Positions 50,261 through 58,848 of a stretch of 64,000 nt of DNA are shown here, one piece after another. The notes under the pieces are model-generated. The model did no database searches and had not been told where the DNA came from. It saw only the letters and a list, made by a program, of their open reading frames with translations. The stretch is from assembly GCF_002269385.1 (NCBI RefSeq), contig NZ_CP022957.1, forward strand, positions 3,153,001 through 3,217,000, in the 5' to 3' direction. Positions within the stretch are counted from its first letter, which is position 1, and the number at the start of each line of letters is the position of its first letter. A program made the translations under genes and the position numbers. The stretch is from Maribacter cobaltidurans. Lineage in GTDB: Bacteria; Bacteroidota; Bacteroidia; Flavobacteriales; Flavobacteriaceae.

Positions 50261-50719
50261 TTAAGATGAAACCCTTACAGATTCGGGGACCAGTCCAGTG
50301 TAATCTCCACCGTTTCTGATAACGTCCCTAACTATGGAAGAACTTATGTAGGATTTCCCTGATGATGTGAGAAGGAATACGGTTTCTATTTCGGAAAGTT
50401 TACGATTGGTATGTGCGATAGCCTTTTCAAATTCAAAATCAGCTGGATTCCTTAGACCTCTCAATATGTAATTTGCATTTACTTTTTTGCAAAAGTCTAC
50501 CGTTAAACCTTCATATGTCAAGACCTTGATCTTAGGTTCACTGATAAATGACTTTTTAATGAAAGACATCCGTTCATCAAGGGTAAACATATATTTTTTT
50601 TCGGCATTCTTCCCGATAGCAATAACAAGTTCGTCAAAAAGGGTTATACCACGCATGATAATGTCATGATGGCCCAGAGTAAGTGGATCAAAGGAACCGG
50701 GAAAAATAGCACGCCTCAT
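50261..50719 (-). CDS. coaD: Pantetheine-phosphate adenylyltransferase
   Basis: CoaD transfers AMP from ATP to 4'-phosphopantetheine, the fourth step of CoA synthesis. The 152-residue protein begins with the nucleotidyltransferase motif AIFPGSFDPLTLGHHDIIMR, and later shows LRGLRNPADFEFEKAIAHTN and the ISSSIVRDVIRNGGD segment. The length is normal. It is 40 bases downstream of ddl on the same strand, forming a ddl-coaD pair that is common in this group. The 159-base gap downstream to the PAS kinase gene holds no gene that I can see. Confidence 0.96.
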   Translation of the reverse strand: MRRAIFPGSFDPLTLGHHDIIMRGITLFDELVIAIGKNAEKKYMFTLDERMSFIKKSFISEPKIKVLTYEGLTVDFCKKVNANYILRGLRNPADFEFEKAIAHTNRKLSEIETVFLLTSSGKSYISSSIVRDVIRNGGDYTGLVPESVRVSS

Positions 50720-50759
50720 ATAATTGAAATAATCGTATCAGCTAAAAATACTCAATTTA

Positions 50760-51731
50760 TCACAGAACTTCGTTAATGGCATTTTCAAATAGTTCAGGGA
50801 GGCTTATTCCGGCTTGGGCGGCTTGCTTTGGCAATATACTTTCAGTGGTAAGCCCTGGAGTGGTGTTTACCTCCAATAAAAAGGGCTCATCTCCCATAAA
50901 AATAAATTCACTTCTTGAAAAGCCTTTCATTTTAAGCACTTCATAAATTTTTTTCGCCAAACGGCTCACGTTTTCTTCTTGCGTTTTTGTTATTCTCGCC
51001 GGAGTAATTTCTTGAGACTTACCCTCATATTTTGCTTCGTAATCGAAAAAATCATTTTCTGATACAATTTCGGTTATGGGTAGAACTTTTGTTTTTCCCT
51101 TATAGGTAATGACACCAACGGAAACTTCCGTTCCGTCCAAAAATCCTTCGATAATGATTTCATCATCTTCTTGATAAGCCAATTCGATAGCCTTATGCAA
51201 ATCTTCTTGTTTGTATACTTTAGAAATTCCGTAGCTACTTCCGGATTTGTTCGCCTTAACAAAACATGGAAGCTTAACTGTACTTATAATATCTTCTTCA
51301 TTAATTAGATCTCCCTTATTTAGATAATATGAGGGTGCGGATTTAATTCCATAAGGTTTTAATACGCTCAATAGATCCCTTTTATTGTATGTAAGTGCTG
51401 CCTGGTAAAAGTCGCAGGAAGTTTGGGGAATATTTAGTAACTCAAAATAGGCTTGTAAAAGCCCATTTTCACCGGGTGATCCATGAATGGCGTTGAATAC
51501 ACAATCAAATTTAATCGTATTACCATCTTTTTTTACGGTAAAATCATGTTTGTTAACGGCAACTTCAATGTTATTTTCATCGACATACACCCATTTATTC
51601 TTATAAATATGAATAGGAAAACAGTTGAATTTTTCCTTGTCCAAATAATCGTTAACAACTTTTCCACTTTTCAAGGATACCTTATACTCGCTGGAATAGC
51701 CCCCCATAATGATAGCAATATTTTTTTTCAT
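50760..51731 (-). CDS. ddl: D-alanine--D-alanine ligase
   Basis: Ddl joins two D-alanines with ATP for the end of the peptidoglycan stem peptide. The 323-residue ATP-grasp protein shows MGGYSSEYKVSLKSG at the start, NAIHGSPGENGLLQAYFELL, LPCFVKANKSGSSYGISKV (ATP-binding glycine loop) and FMGDEPFLLEVNTTPGLTTE (magnesium site). It is divergent from the PASTA-rluD operon. Its upstream region holds a one-mismatch -7 box (CATATTTG on the minus strand). It is the first gene of the ddl-coaD pair. Confidence 0.96.
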   Translation of the reverse strand: MKKNIAIIMGGYSSEYKVSLKSGKVVNDYLDKEKFNCFPIHIYKNKWVYVDENNIEVAVNKHDFTVKKDGNTIKFDCVFNAIHGSPGENGLLQAYFELLNIPQTSCDFYQAALTYNKRDLLSVLKPYGIKSAPSYYLNKGDLINEEDIISTVKLPCFVKANKSGSSYGISKVYKQEDLHKAIELAYQEDDEIIIEGFLDGTEVSVGVITYKGKTKVLPITEIVSENDFFDYEAKYEGKSQEITPARITKTQEENVSRLAKKIYEVLKMKGFSRSEFIFMGDEPFLLEVNTTPGLTTESILPKQAAQAGISLPELFENAINEVL

Positions 51732-51845
51732 GAATTAAGTTAGAGGTTTATGCTACAAATATGGATTATTCCCGTTAAAGAAAAAAGAATTGAATTCTAT
51801 ATAGCACTTTATTCCTAATATATTTTACCAATTTTCAATCACGAT

Positions 51846-51872
51846 TTTGTACAAGGGCATTTATTATATTTG
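51846..51872 (+). promoter_or_regulatory. Promoter of the PASTA-rluD operon
   Basis: TTTG (51846-51849), a 15-base spacer, then TATATTTG (51865-51872), an exact -7 match. The spacer is shorter than usual. The ATG lies 18 bases downstream. Confidence 0.6.
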
Positions 51873-51890
51873 TACCAATCAAAAAATCAA

Positions 51891-52475
51891 ATGAGAAATT
51901 TTTTCAGGTTTTTAAAGAGCAAGACTTTACTGATTCAATTAGGACTAGCCTTAGGTATTTTGGTGATACTGCTTTTCTTGGTGTTTAGATGGTTGAACAT
52001 TACTACCAATCATGGTGAATTTGTAGAAGTTCCAGATTTTTCAAAGCTTTCCGTTATGGATATGCGAAAAAAGGTGGAGAGCGCAGGTTTGAGATATGAA
52101 GTAGTGGATTCCGCTAATTATAATCCGGAGTATCCTAGATTTTCCATTATTGAACAAAACCCCTCTGCAGGTACCAAGGTAAAGAACAATAGAAAAATTT
52201 ATTTTACGGTCAATCCTTCTGGATATAAGAAAGTGACCGTTCCCAATATTATACAGGTTACAAAGCGAAATGCATCGTCCATGCTAAAAGCAGTGGGATT
52301 GGACGTGCAGAGGGTAACCTATATAGATCAATTGGGAAAGGATATGGTCTATTACATAAAGCATAAGGGGAAGGACATTAAACCAGGTGACAAACTTCCC
52401 AAAACCTCAAAAATTGAATTGATCTGTGGTAATGGAAATGTTTCCGGAAGTACCACCCAGACCGATTCTGAATAA
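51891..52475 (+). CDS. PASTA-domain membrane protein
   Basis: This is a 194-residue protein anchored by one membrane helix (about residues 13-35) and carrying two PASTA repeats outside: FVEVPDFSKLSVMDMRKKVE (about residues 42-108) and KVTVPNIIQVTKRNASSMLK (about 112-180). PASTA modules bind peptidoglycan or its precursors. Unlike PknB-type proteins, there is no kinase domain, and unlike class A or B PBPs there is no transpeptidase domain. I chose the ATG at 51891; a TTG at 51870 lies within the promoter box. The stop codon overlaps the rluD ATG (TAATG), so the two are coupled, with ddl divergent. Confidence 0.92.
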   Translation: MRNFFRFLKSKTLLIQLGLALGILVILLFLVFRWLNITTNHGEFVEVPDFSKLSVMDMRKKVESAGLRYEVVDSANYNPEYPRFSIIEQNPSAGTKVKNNRKIYFTVNPSGYKKVTVPNIIQVTKRNASSMLKAVGLDVQRVTYIDQLGKDMVYYIKHKGKDIKPGDKLPKTSKIELICGNGNVSGSTTQTDSE

Positions 52476-53506
52476 TGATGACCTCAATAACTAGTTTGGA
52501 ACAAGAAGATAGCGACGATCTTTTTGAGCATTACAGATTTGTGGCCTCCAAAGGACAAGATCCTTTAAGGGTGGATAAATTTTTAATGAACTTCATAGAA
52601 AATGCCACCCGGAACAAAATTCAACAGGCCGCAAAGGATGGGCACGTTTGGGTCAATGAAGCTATTGTAAAATCCAATTATAAGGTAAAGGCCGGGGATG
52701 AAATCAAAGTCCTTTTTGAACATCCGCCGCATGAACATCTATTAGTACCTGAAAATATTCCCCTAGATATTGTTTATGAGGACGATGTCCTTTTGGTGGT
52801 AAATAAACCAGCGGGAATGGTTGTCCATCCCGGCCATGGAAATTATTCGGGAACCCTGATAAACGCCTTGATATATCATTTTGAAAATTTACCTGCCAAT
52901 AGCAATGAACGGCCAGGCTTAGTTCATAGAATTGACAAGGATACATCCGGACTACTGGTCATTGCAAAGACCGAAGCCGCTATGACACATTTGGCAAAAC
53001 AGTTTTTTGATAAGACTTCTGAGCGGGAATATATTGCAATGGTTTGGGGAAATGTTGATGATGATGAAGGTACTGTAATCGGCAACATCGGAAGAAATCC
53101 TAAGAACCGACTGCAAATGCATGTATTTCCAGATGGAGAAGATGGTAAGGAGGCTGTTACACATTATAAGGTTCTGGAACGCCTTGGTTACGTAACCTTG
53201 GTATCCTGTAAATTGGAGACAGGTAGAACCCATCAAATACGGGTTCATATGAAATATATTGGCCATACTCTTTTCAACGACGAACGCTATGGTGGGGACA
53301 AAATATTGAAAGGTACCACTTTCACTAAGTACAAGCAATTTGTTGAGAATGCGTTTAAGGTACTCCCTAGACAGGCCCTACATGCGAAAACCTTGGGCTT
53401 TATACATCCGGTAACAGGGAAGCATATGAAATTCGATTCGGACATACCCATTGATATGGGTACGTGCATCGATAAATGGAGAAATTATGCCCAAAATAGC
53501 ATATAG
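52475..53506 (+). CDS. rluD: RluD-family 23S rRNA pseudouridine synthase
   Basis: This enzyme makes pseudouridines in 23S rRNA, in RluD at helix 69. The 343-residue protein has an N-terminal S4 RNA-binding domain (about residues 29-88, LRVDKFLMNFIENATRNKIQ) and the catalytic domain with Asp154 in GLVHRIDKDTSGLLVIAKT. VNKPAGMVVHPGHGNYSGTL and LETGRTHQIRVHMKYIGHTL are the other family motifs. The size matches RluD, but RluC or RluA-type specificity cannot be excluded. It starts one base inside the PASTA gene stop codon, and ends 120 bases before yaaA. Confidence 0.94.
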   Translation: MMTSITSLEQEDSDDLFEHYRFVASKGQDPLRVDKFLMNFIENATRNKIQQAAKDGHVWVNEAIVKSNYKVKAGDEIKVLFEHPPHEHLLVPENIPLDIVYEDDVLLVVNKPAGMVVHPGHGNYSGTLINALIYHFENLPANSNERPGLVHRIDKDTSGLLVIAKTEAAMTHLAKQFFDKTSEREYIAMVWGNVDDDEGTVIGNIGRNPKNRLQMHVFPDGEDGKEAVTHYKVLERLGYVTLVSCKLETGRTHQIRVHMKYIGHTLFNDERYGGDKILKGTTFTKYKQFVENAFKVLPRQALHAKTLGFIHPVTGKHMKFDSDIPIDMGTCIDKWRNYAQNSI

Positions 53507-53512
53507 ATAGTA

Positions 53513-53528
53513 TTGATAGAACTATCAA
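53513..53528. repeat. Short palindrome between rluD and yaaA
   Basis: TTGATAG-AA-CTATCAA is a perfect 7-bp dyad just after the rluD stop codon. It may be an operator for yaaA or a weak transcript end. Confidence 0.3.
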
Positions 53529-53547
53529 AACTCTCTTATGTCAACCA

Positions 53548-53578
53548 TTTTACAAGGTGCAAAAAAACTATATTTTTG
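53548..53578 (+). promoter_or_regulatory. Promoter of yaaA
   Basis: TTTT (53548-53551), a 19-base spacer, then TATTTTTG (53571-53578), an exact -7 match, 48 bases before the ATG. Confidence 0.6.
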
Positions 53579-53626
53579 GTTTCTTTAGAAAAGTAAAAGG
53601 AGCATTGTAAAAGAAAATTAAAACGT

Positions 53627-54388
53627 ATGAAAATTGTAGTATCCCCTGCAAAATCACTGGATTTTGAAAGTAAATTGCCAACGGACAAATTTTCCCAACC
53701 AAAATTTTTGGAAGAAGCACAAAAGCTGAACAAAATTTTAGCTAAGAAAAAGCCCAAAGCCCTTTCAGAACTCATGTCCATTTCAGATAATTTAGCACAA
53801 TTGAACTGGGAGCGTAATCAAAGTTTTAAAACTCCCTTTACCATGGAGAATGCAAGACCTGCCGTGTATGCATTCAATGGTGATGTATATCAAGGCTTGG
53901 ATGCATATTCGATTCCAGAAGAAAAGCTAAACATCCTACAAGATAGCTTGCGTATCCTATCCGGATTATATGGAATTCTTAAACCCCTGGATTTAATACA
54001 GCCTTACCGCTTGGAAATGGGCACTTCCTTAAAAGTAGGTAGGAAAAAGAACCTATATGAATTCTGGAAAAAGGTATTGACTGACGAGTTAAATAACGAG
54101 CTCGTAGAAGGAGAATTATTCGTCAATCTGGCCAGTAACGAATATTTTAACGCTATTGACCAAAAGACACTGAAAGTACCTGTCATTACGCCAATATTTA
54201 AAGATTGGAAAAATGACAAATTAAAGGTCATAAGCTTTTTTGCTAAAAAAGCTAGGGGCTCCATGGTGCGATATATTTTGGATTCGGGTGCAAGGTCTTT
54301 GGAGGACATCAAAGGTTTCGACCTAGATGATTATGAGTTTAGTAAAGAACATACCTTAAAAGAAAACGAACCTGTCTTTATTCGATAA
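53627..54388 (+). CDS. yaaA: Peroxide stress protein YaaA
   Basis: YaaA (DUF328/UPF0246) lowers free iron during hydrogen peroxide stress in E. coli, and the fold binds DNA. The 253-residue protein starts [19 protein letters not shown], then has [15 protein letters not shown] [48 protein letters not shown] and [12 protein letters not shown], and the late [16 protein letters not shown]. These are the family landmarks, and the length is normal. A good -7 box lies 48 bases upstream. OxyR-type control known elsewhere is not visible in the sequence. Confidence 0.95.
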   Translation: MKIVVSPAKSLDFESKLPTDKFSQPKFLEEAQKLNKILAKKKPKALSELMSISDNLAQLNWERNQSFKTPFTMENARPAVYAFNGDVYQGLDAYSIPEEKLNILQDSLRILSGLYGILKPLDLIQPYRLEMGTSLKVGRKKNLYEFWKKVLTDELNNELVEGELFVNLASNEYFNAIDQKTLKVPVITPIFKDWKNDKLKVISFFAKKARGSMVRYILDSGARSLEDIKGFDLDDYEFSKEHTLKENEPVFIR

Positions 54389-54442
54389 AATATATTGCCC
54401 TTCCCTTCGTTTTACTGGTATAGCTAATCCTTATATTAAGAC

Positions 54443-54808
54443 ATGAGAAGGTTTCTGTTGGTATGCGTGGTTTTTTTAGGTGTTATTCTTTCTTGTACGG
54501 ACCGCGATGATAATGTGGATTCCGTAAATATTCGTATAAAGAACCAAACGGATTTTAACTTTAACGAAGTCCGGATTGTTGAAAAGGATACGGTTTATGA
54601 AAATATTTCGGCGGGAGGACTTTCAGAATATTATGAATTTTTGAGTGCGGCCGAGGAAATGGGGCTAACTATTGTTACAGATTCCACAACTCTTACCTAT
54701 ACTCCAAACCCTTTAGCTATAGATTCTCTACCCATTGGCTTTTATACCTATGAATTGGGCATTGATGAGGAAAATCAGGTCGAATTTAATTTCAGGATAG
54801 ATTATTGA
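54443..54808 (+). CDS. Small putative lipoprotein
   Basis: This is a 121-residue exported protein. The signal peptide has the lipobox VILSC with Cys at about residue 18. The mature part is beta-rich and acidic (VDSVNIRIKNQTDFNFNEVR, then GGLSEYYEFLSAAEEMGLTI), without a known family. It lies 54 bases after yaaA on the same strand with no terminator between, so it may be read through from yaaA. It converges with the THX ribosomal protein gene; their stop codons are only one base apart. The role is unknown. Confidence 0.7.
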   Translation: MRRFLLVCVVFLGVILSCTDRDDNVDSVNIRIKNQTDFNFNEVRIVEKDTVYENISAGGLSEYYEFLSAAEEMGLTIVTDSTTLTYTPNPLAIDSLPIGFYTYELGIDEENQVEFNFRIDY

Positions 54809-54809
54809 T

Positions 54810-54938
54810 TTATTTCCTTTTGCCAATTTTTATTTTCTCCTCTACAGATGGCTTTCTTTTAATTTTTTTAGGTCTTCTAGCTCCATAGGAATTATTAGCT
54901 ATTTTTCCCCTTTTTGTTTTTTTGTCACCTTTACCCAT
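54810..54938 (-). CDS. 30S ribosomal protein THX
   Basis: This is a 42-residue, very basic protein (MGKGDKKTKRGKIANNSYGA at the start) with a conserved GDKKTKRGKI stretch and a Lys/Arg-rich tail. It matches the THX (bTHX) family that sits in the head of the 30S subunit in Thermus and is found in many Bacteroidota. The N-terminal GKGDKKT pattern and the size support this. The gene is convergent with the small lipoprotein gene and divergent from the UDG-like gene. It is easily missed because of its length. Confidence 0.9.
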   Translation of the reverse strand: MGKGDKKTKRGKIANNSYGARRPKKIKRKPSVEEKIKIGKRK

Positions 54939-55034
54939 AGTTGCAGTAGTTTATACCCATAAAGTTAGTAAATTGCTAGTTAAATCCCTATCAGGGCAAC
55001 ATTCTATCAAAATTTCCCGTAATCCGGTATCGGC

Positions 55035-55697
55035 TTGTTCAAGCACACACATCCATATAAACCTTTTCTTTTTAAGGAAGCTACCAAACTTATAGTTGGA
55101 ACCTTGCCGCCACCTAGGTTTACAACGGGGGACCTCAAGGAAGGGGATGTGGATTTTTGTTATGGCAGTCGGGATGGGCAATTATGGCCTATTTTGAATG
55201 AAATTTTCAATTTGGGACTTGTTTTTGAAACCTCGGATAAAGCCGTTCAACAGCGAAAGGACTTCTTGATTCGTCAAAAAATTGGTATTTGTGATATTGT
55301 AGCATCGGCGGAACGCAGCAAGGTGGATGCTTCTGACCTTGGCATGGAAAATATTGAATTGCGTAATCTTCTATATTATTTGGAACTCTTTCCAAAGATA
55401 GAGACACTTTTATTTACAGGGGGAAACAGTAAAAATGGTCCTGAATACTTCTTTAGGAAACACTTAAAGGAATATGGACTTGGTCTACGCCTTGTTTCGG
55501 ATAGGATACCAAGAATCCATGATTTTATCCACCCAAAAACAAAAAGAAAAATTCAAACCGTCTCCTTGATTGCTCCTTCGGGGGCTGCCAACAGAGCCGT
55601 TGGAAGTTTAGCGGAATACAAGCAGATGAAGGAAAAAAAACCGGATTTTAATACCTTGGATTATAGGGTAATGCAATACCGCAGGTTCTTCATATAG
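55035..55697 (+). CDS. Uracil-DNA glycosylase superfamily-like protein
   Basis: This is a 220-residue soluble protein resembling the UDG superfamily, near the Mug/TDG branch. Suggestive parts are KLIVGTLPPPRF (a GxNP-like position), YGSRDGQLWPILNEIFNL (like the NRFW motif), KIGICDIVASAERSKVD, TLLFTGGNSKNG and VSLIAPSGAANRAVGSLAEY (like the final SPS/A-type loop). The first motif lacks the usual Asn, so activity is uncertain. The start is TTG; an in-frame stop lies five codons upstream. A hairpin follows the gene. Identification by pattern only. Confidence 0.6.
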   Translation: MFKHTHPYKPFLFKEATKLIVGTLPPPRFTTGDLKEGDVDFCYGSRDGQLWPILNEIFNLGLVFETSDKAVQQRKDFLIRQKIGICDIVASAERSKVDASDLGMENIELRNLLYYLELFPKIETLLFTGGNSKNGPEYFFRKHLKEYGLGLRLVSDRIPRIHDFIHPKTKRKIQTVSLIAPSGAANRAVGSLAEYKQMKEKKPDFNTLDYRVMQYRRFFI

Positions 55698-55720
55698 ATT
55701 TTTTGGGTATAACCAAAACT

Positions 55721-55754
55721 AAAAAGAGCCTTGCTATTTGGCAAGACTCTTTTA
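55721..55754 (+). terminator. Intrinsic terminator after the UDG-like gene
   Basis: AAAGAG-C-CTTGC (55723-55734) pairs with GCAAG-A-CTCTTT (55741-55752), with one mismatch and a 6-base loop, then one more T. An A-run precedes it, so it could work in both directions. Confidence 0.65.
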
Positions 55755-55766
55755 CGAGAACACTAT

Positions 55767-55889
55767 ATGAAAATGAAAAAATTATTTACTCGATTACAGG
55801 GTAAAACTAAGCCGGTTTTTTGGTTTTATTCAATTATTGTTGTCAAAACTGTTGTTTTTGTGGTAAAGGAAATCTATTTTGTTATTTAA
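55767..55889 (+). CDS. Possible 40-residue membrane miniprotein upstream of ppc
   Basis: An ATG ORF of 40 codons lies directly after the UDG gene terminator. It begins MKMKKLFTRLQGKTKPVFWF and continues with a hydrophobic helix (SIIVVKTVVFVV) ending in KEIYFVI. The basic N-terminus with one membrane span looks like a genuine small membrane protein rather than chance. No homologue is recognised. It precedes ppc by 96 bases on the same strand and might be its leader gene. Confidence 0.45.
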   Translation: MKMKKLFTRLQGKTKPVFWFYSIIVVKTVVFVVKEIYFVI

Positions 55890-55985
55890 GCTTATTCATG
55901 CTTTTCATTCTTAAAGAATATCGACCTTTATAGGTGAATAAATGAAGCAGGAGGAACATTTATAAATTGAAAATTAAATTAATGT

Positions 55986-58532
55986 ATGCAGCAGTCAGAA
56001 AGATTAGAGGAGTTTAAAAAATCCGTCGAAAATAAATTCAATGTTTACAATAGTCTTTTTCTTAATCTACCGTACAGTAATGTTGAAAACGTCGGTATGT
56101 TGATTCCTCTTTTAATGGATCAATCGGAAAAAGGTCTACATCAGGGACTAAATCCAAGGGAAATATTGGATATGTTCTTTGAAAAGTTCGTGAATGCGTC
56201 CTCCGAAAAGGACAAGATAGATTTCATGTTCCGTGTGGTTCAATATGTGGAGCGACAAGTGGTACTTTATGATAGTGTTGAAGACGCCGCGTTCCCCAAA
56301 TTGCATAGACATTCCAGTTCTCTTTCTTTAAGGGATTATTTTCAATTGGTAGAAAGAAACGGGTTATGGGATCAGATTGGGGACAAACTGGATAATTTTA
56401 GTGCAAGAATTGTGTTGACCGCGCACCCAACCCAATTCTACACACCTGCGGTTCTTGATATTATTACCAATCTTAGAACCCTAATTCTTGAAGATCGGAT
56501 TGATGAAATAGATGTGGCCCTACAGCAATTGGGACTCACTTCATTGATCAATGCCAAGAAACCTACCCCATTGGATGAGGCCAAGAACATTATCTATACC
56601 CTAAGAAATGTGTACTATGATGCCATAGGTGATCTGTACTCTTATATAAAGGGAAGTACAGGGTCAAAGAAGTTTGAGAATCATGATATCGTTAAACTGG
56701 GCTTTTGGCCCGGTGGGGATAGAGATGGAAACCCTTTTGTAACTGCAGACATAACAAGGGATGTAATGAACGAGCTTCGTTTAACGTTGATGAAATGCTA
56801 TTACAACGATTTAAAGAAACTACAGCAAAAACTAACGTTCAGGGCAGTTCAGGAGCCTCTTAATGAATTGAGAGGAAATTTATACAATGCGATGTTCGAT
56901 AGTACCAAGGACGTTGGATATGATGATATTATCAAGCCATTGCTCTCGATACGGGAAGCTTTGGTCGGCAAATACAATAGTCTGTACCTAAAGGATTTGG
57001 ATAAGTTTATTGATAAGGTTAAAATATTTAAGACCCACTTCGCGACCATTGATATCCGTCAGGATCATAGCATGCATACTAAGGTAATGACAGAGGTATT
57101 GAAACAAAAAGGCTTTATTAAGGAGGATTTGAAAGAGCTGTCGGAGGACGAACTTATCAGAATTCTGATTCATGAAAAATTAGAACTTTCTCCAAACGAT
57201 TTTTCAGAAGATATCGTTAAGGACACTATTGCGAACATTTCTCAATTACAGACGATTCAGGAGAAAAATGGTGAGGAGGGTTGTAACCGATATATCATCA
57301 GTAATTCCGAAGATATTTACAGTATTCTATTTGTATATGCCTTGTTTAGATGGTGCGGTTGGGCCGATAAGAAAATCACTTTTGACATAGTTCCGTTATT
57401 CGAGACTATGGACGGAATGGACAATTCCGAAGCTACCATGCAACAGTTGTTCAATATGAAGGAGTACAGGGAACATGTCCTCCAGCGGGGCAATAAACAA
57501 ACTATTATGCTTGGTTTCTCCGATGGTACCAAGGATGGTGGTTATCTTAAGGCCAACTGGTCTATTCTAAAGACTAAAGAATCGCTTTCAGGTGTTTGTG
57601 AAAACAATGGAATCAATGCTATTTTCTTTGATGGTAGGGGAGGACCACCAGCAAGGGGTGGAGGAAAAACCCACCGATTCTACGCTGCGCAGACCAGTAA
57701 GGTGGCCAACAATGAAATACAATTGACCATACAGGGGCAGACTATAACGAGTACCTACGGAACCAAAGAGCAATTTATTTATAACAGCGAGCAATTGTTG
57801 ACCGCAGGTCTTTCCAATTCCATCTTAGGAAAGGAAATAACAATCTCTGAAGAGTCCAGAACACTTATTGAGGAACTTTCGGAATTAAGTTTTTCGAAAT
57901 ATGATGCCCTAAAACATCATGAAAAATTTATGCCCTACTTGGAGAACATGAGTACCCTTAAATATTATACCAAAGCAAATATTGGCAGTAGGCCCGGTAA
58001 AAGGGGGAATAAGGCAAAATTGGAGCTCTCAGATTTAAGGGCTATCTCGTTCGTAGGTTCGTGGAGCCAATTAAAACAGAACGTACCAGGATATTTTGGT
58101 ATTGGTACAGCTCTAAAAAAGTTGGAGGATGAAGGCCGTTTTGAGGAAGCAAAAAAACTGTATGATGAGGTGCCCTTTTTTCAAGCCTTGATGATGAACA
58201 GTATGATGAGTCTTTCCAAATGTTATTTTGAATTGACCAGCTATATGAAAGAGGATGATGAATATGGTACTTTTTGGGAGATATTGCTTCAGGAATTCGA
58301 GCTTTCCAAGAAAATGCTACTTAAATTATCCGGTATGGAAGTATTGATGGAAAAAGAGGCCATTTCTAGGGAGTCCATTAAAATTCGAGAGGATATTGTT
58401 TTGCCCTTATTGGTAATACAGCAGTATGCACTGCAGAAAATTAGTCAGGGTACCCAACATCAAGATCTGTATGAGAAAATTGTGACCCGATCTCTTTATG
58501 GTAATATTAATGCTAGTAGGAATTCAGCCTAG
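55986..58532 (+). CDS. ppc: Phosphoenolpyruvate carboxylase
   Basis: Ppc adds bicarbonate to phosphoenolpyruvate to form oxaloacetate, refilling the TCA cycle. The 848-residue protein has the catalytic H147 in VLTAHPTQF, FWPGGDRDGNPFVTADITR, the lysine and arginine loops in LGFSDGTKDGGYLKANW and FFDGRGGPPARGGGKTHRFY, and SRPGKRGNKAKL. It is divergent from the E. coli form: Gln replaces Glu after HPT, the usual SAKDAG is DGTKDGG, and the last residue is Ala (NASRNSA) rather than the Gly of the classic MRNTG end. It is complete and ends at a strong bidirectional terminator. The upstream 96 bases have no clear promoter box. Confidence 0.93.
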   Translation: MQQSERLEEFKKSVENKFNVYNSLFLNLPYSNVENVGMLIPLLMDQSEKGLHQGLNPREILDMFFEKFVNASSEKDKIDFMFRVVQYVERQVVLYDSVEDAAFPKLHRHSSSLSLRDYFQLVERNGLWDQIGDKLDNFSARIVLTAHPTQFYTPAVLDIITNLRTLILEDRIDEIDVALQQLGLTSLINAKKPTPLDEAKNIIYTLRNVYYDAIGDLYSYIKGSTGSKKFENHDIVKLGFWPGGDRDGNPFVTADITRDVMNELRLTLMKCYYNDLKKLQQKLTFRAVQEPLNELRGNLYNAMFDSTKDVGYDDIIKPLLSIREALVGKYNSLYLKDLDKFIDKVKIFKTHFATIDIRQDHSMHTKVMTEVLKQKGFIKEDLKELSEDELIRILIHEKLELSPNDFSEDIVKDTIANISQLQTIQEKNGEEGCNRYIISNSEDIYSILFVYALFRWCGWADKKITFDIVPLFETMDGMDNSEATMQQLFNMKEYREHVLQRGNKQTIMLGFSDGTKDGGYLKANWSILKTKESLSGVCENNGINAIFFDGRGGPPARGGGKTHRFYAAQTSKVANNEIQLTIQGQTITSTYGTKEQFIYNSEQLLTAGLSNSILGKEITISEESRTLIEELSELSFSKYDALKHHEKFMPYLENMSTLKYYTKANIGSRPGKRGNKAKLELSDLRAISFVGSWSQLKQNVPGYFGIGTALKKLEDEGRFEEAKKLYDEVPFFQALMMNSMMSLSKCYFELTSYMKEDDEYGTFWEILLQEFELSKKMLLKLSGMEVLMEKEAISRESIKIREDIVLPLLVIQQYALQKISQGTQHQDLYEKIVTRSLYGNINASRNSA

Positions 58533-58554
58533 TAGCGAGAATTAACTGGAAATT

Positions 58555-58587
58555 AAAAAAGCCCGGCTCACTGAGCCGGGCTTTTTT
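58555..58587. terminator. Bidirectional intrinsic terminator after ppc
   Basis: GCCCGGCTC (58561-58569) pairs with GAGCCGGGC (58573-58581), with A-run before and T-run after (58582-58587). It serves ppc and the minus-strand small gene at 58607. Confidence 0.95.
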
Positions 58588-58606
58588 ATTATGGTTATTC
58601 AGACAA

Positions 58607-58750
58607 TTATTTTTTGTTCTGTTGGTCTTTTATTGTCTTTTCATTAATATCGAATTTGTTCGTATCAATTTTGGTATTACCAGTAGGATTTGTAGGATTT
58701 TCCTGTTCCTGTTTTCTTTTAAACTTTTTTTTATCTTTTATAATTCCCAT
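58607..58750 (-). CDS. Small charged protein of unknown function
   Basis: This is a 47-residue, very polar protein starting MGIIKDKKKFKRKQEQENPT, followed by an Asn/Thr/Lys-rich stretch with NKFDINEKTIKDQQNKK at the end. It has no hydrophobic region. An in-frame ATG seven codons upstream (58771) is also possible. It ends next to the bidirectional terminator, and the M20 peptidase gene is 50-100 bases upstream on the same strand. The composition is like other flavobacterial mini-proteins, but I do not recognise a family. Confidence 0.55.
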   Translation of the reverse strand: MGIIKDKKKFKRKQEQENPTNPTGNTKIDTNKFDINEKTIKDQQNKK

Positions 58751-58848
58751 TATGTTTCTTTTTTTATTCATCCTTAAGATAAGAAACAGCAAGGGCAAAC
58801 TCAGTTAAGGTGGCATTAAACCTTTGTTAGTGGATGTTAAAACCAGAC

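Noticed and set aside
52952-53338. A 128-codon minus-strand frame inside rluD
   Set aside because: It covers the catalytic domain of rluD in antisense; no promoter or domain supports it.
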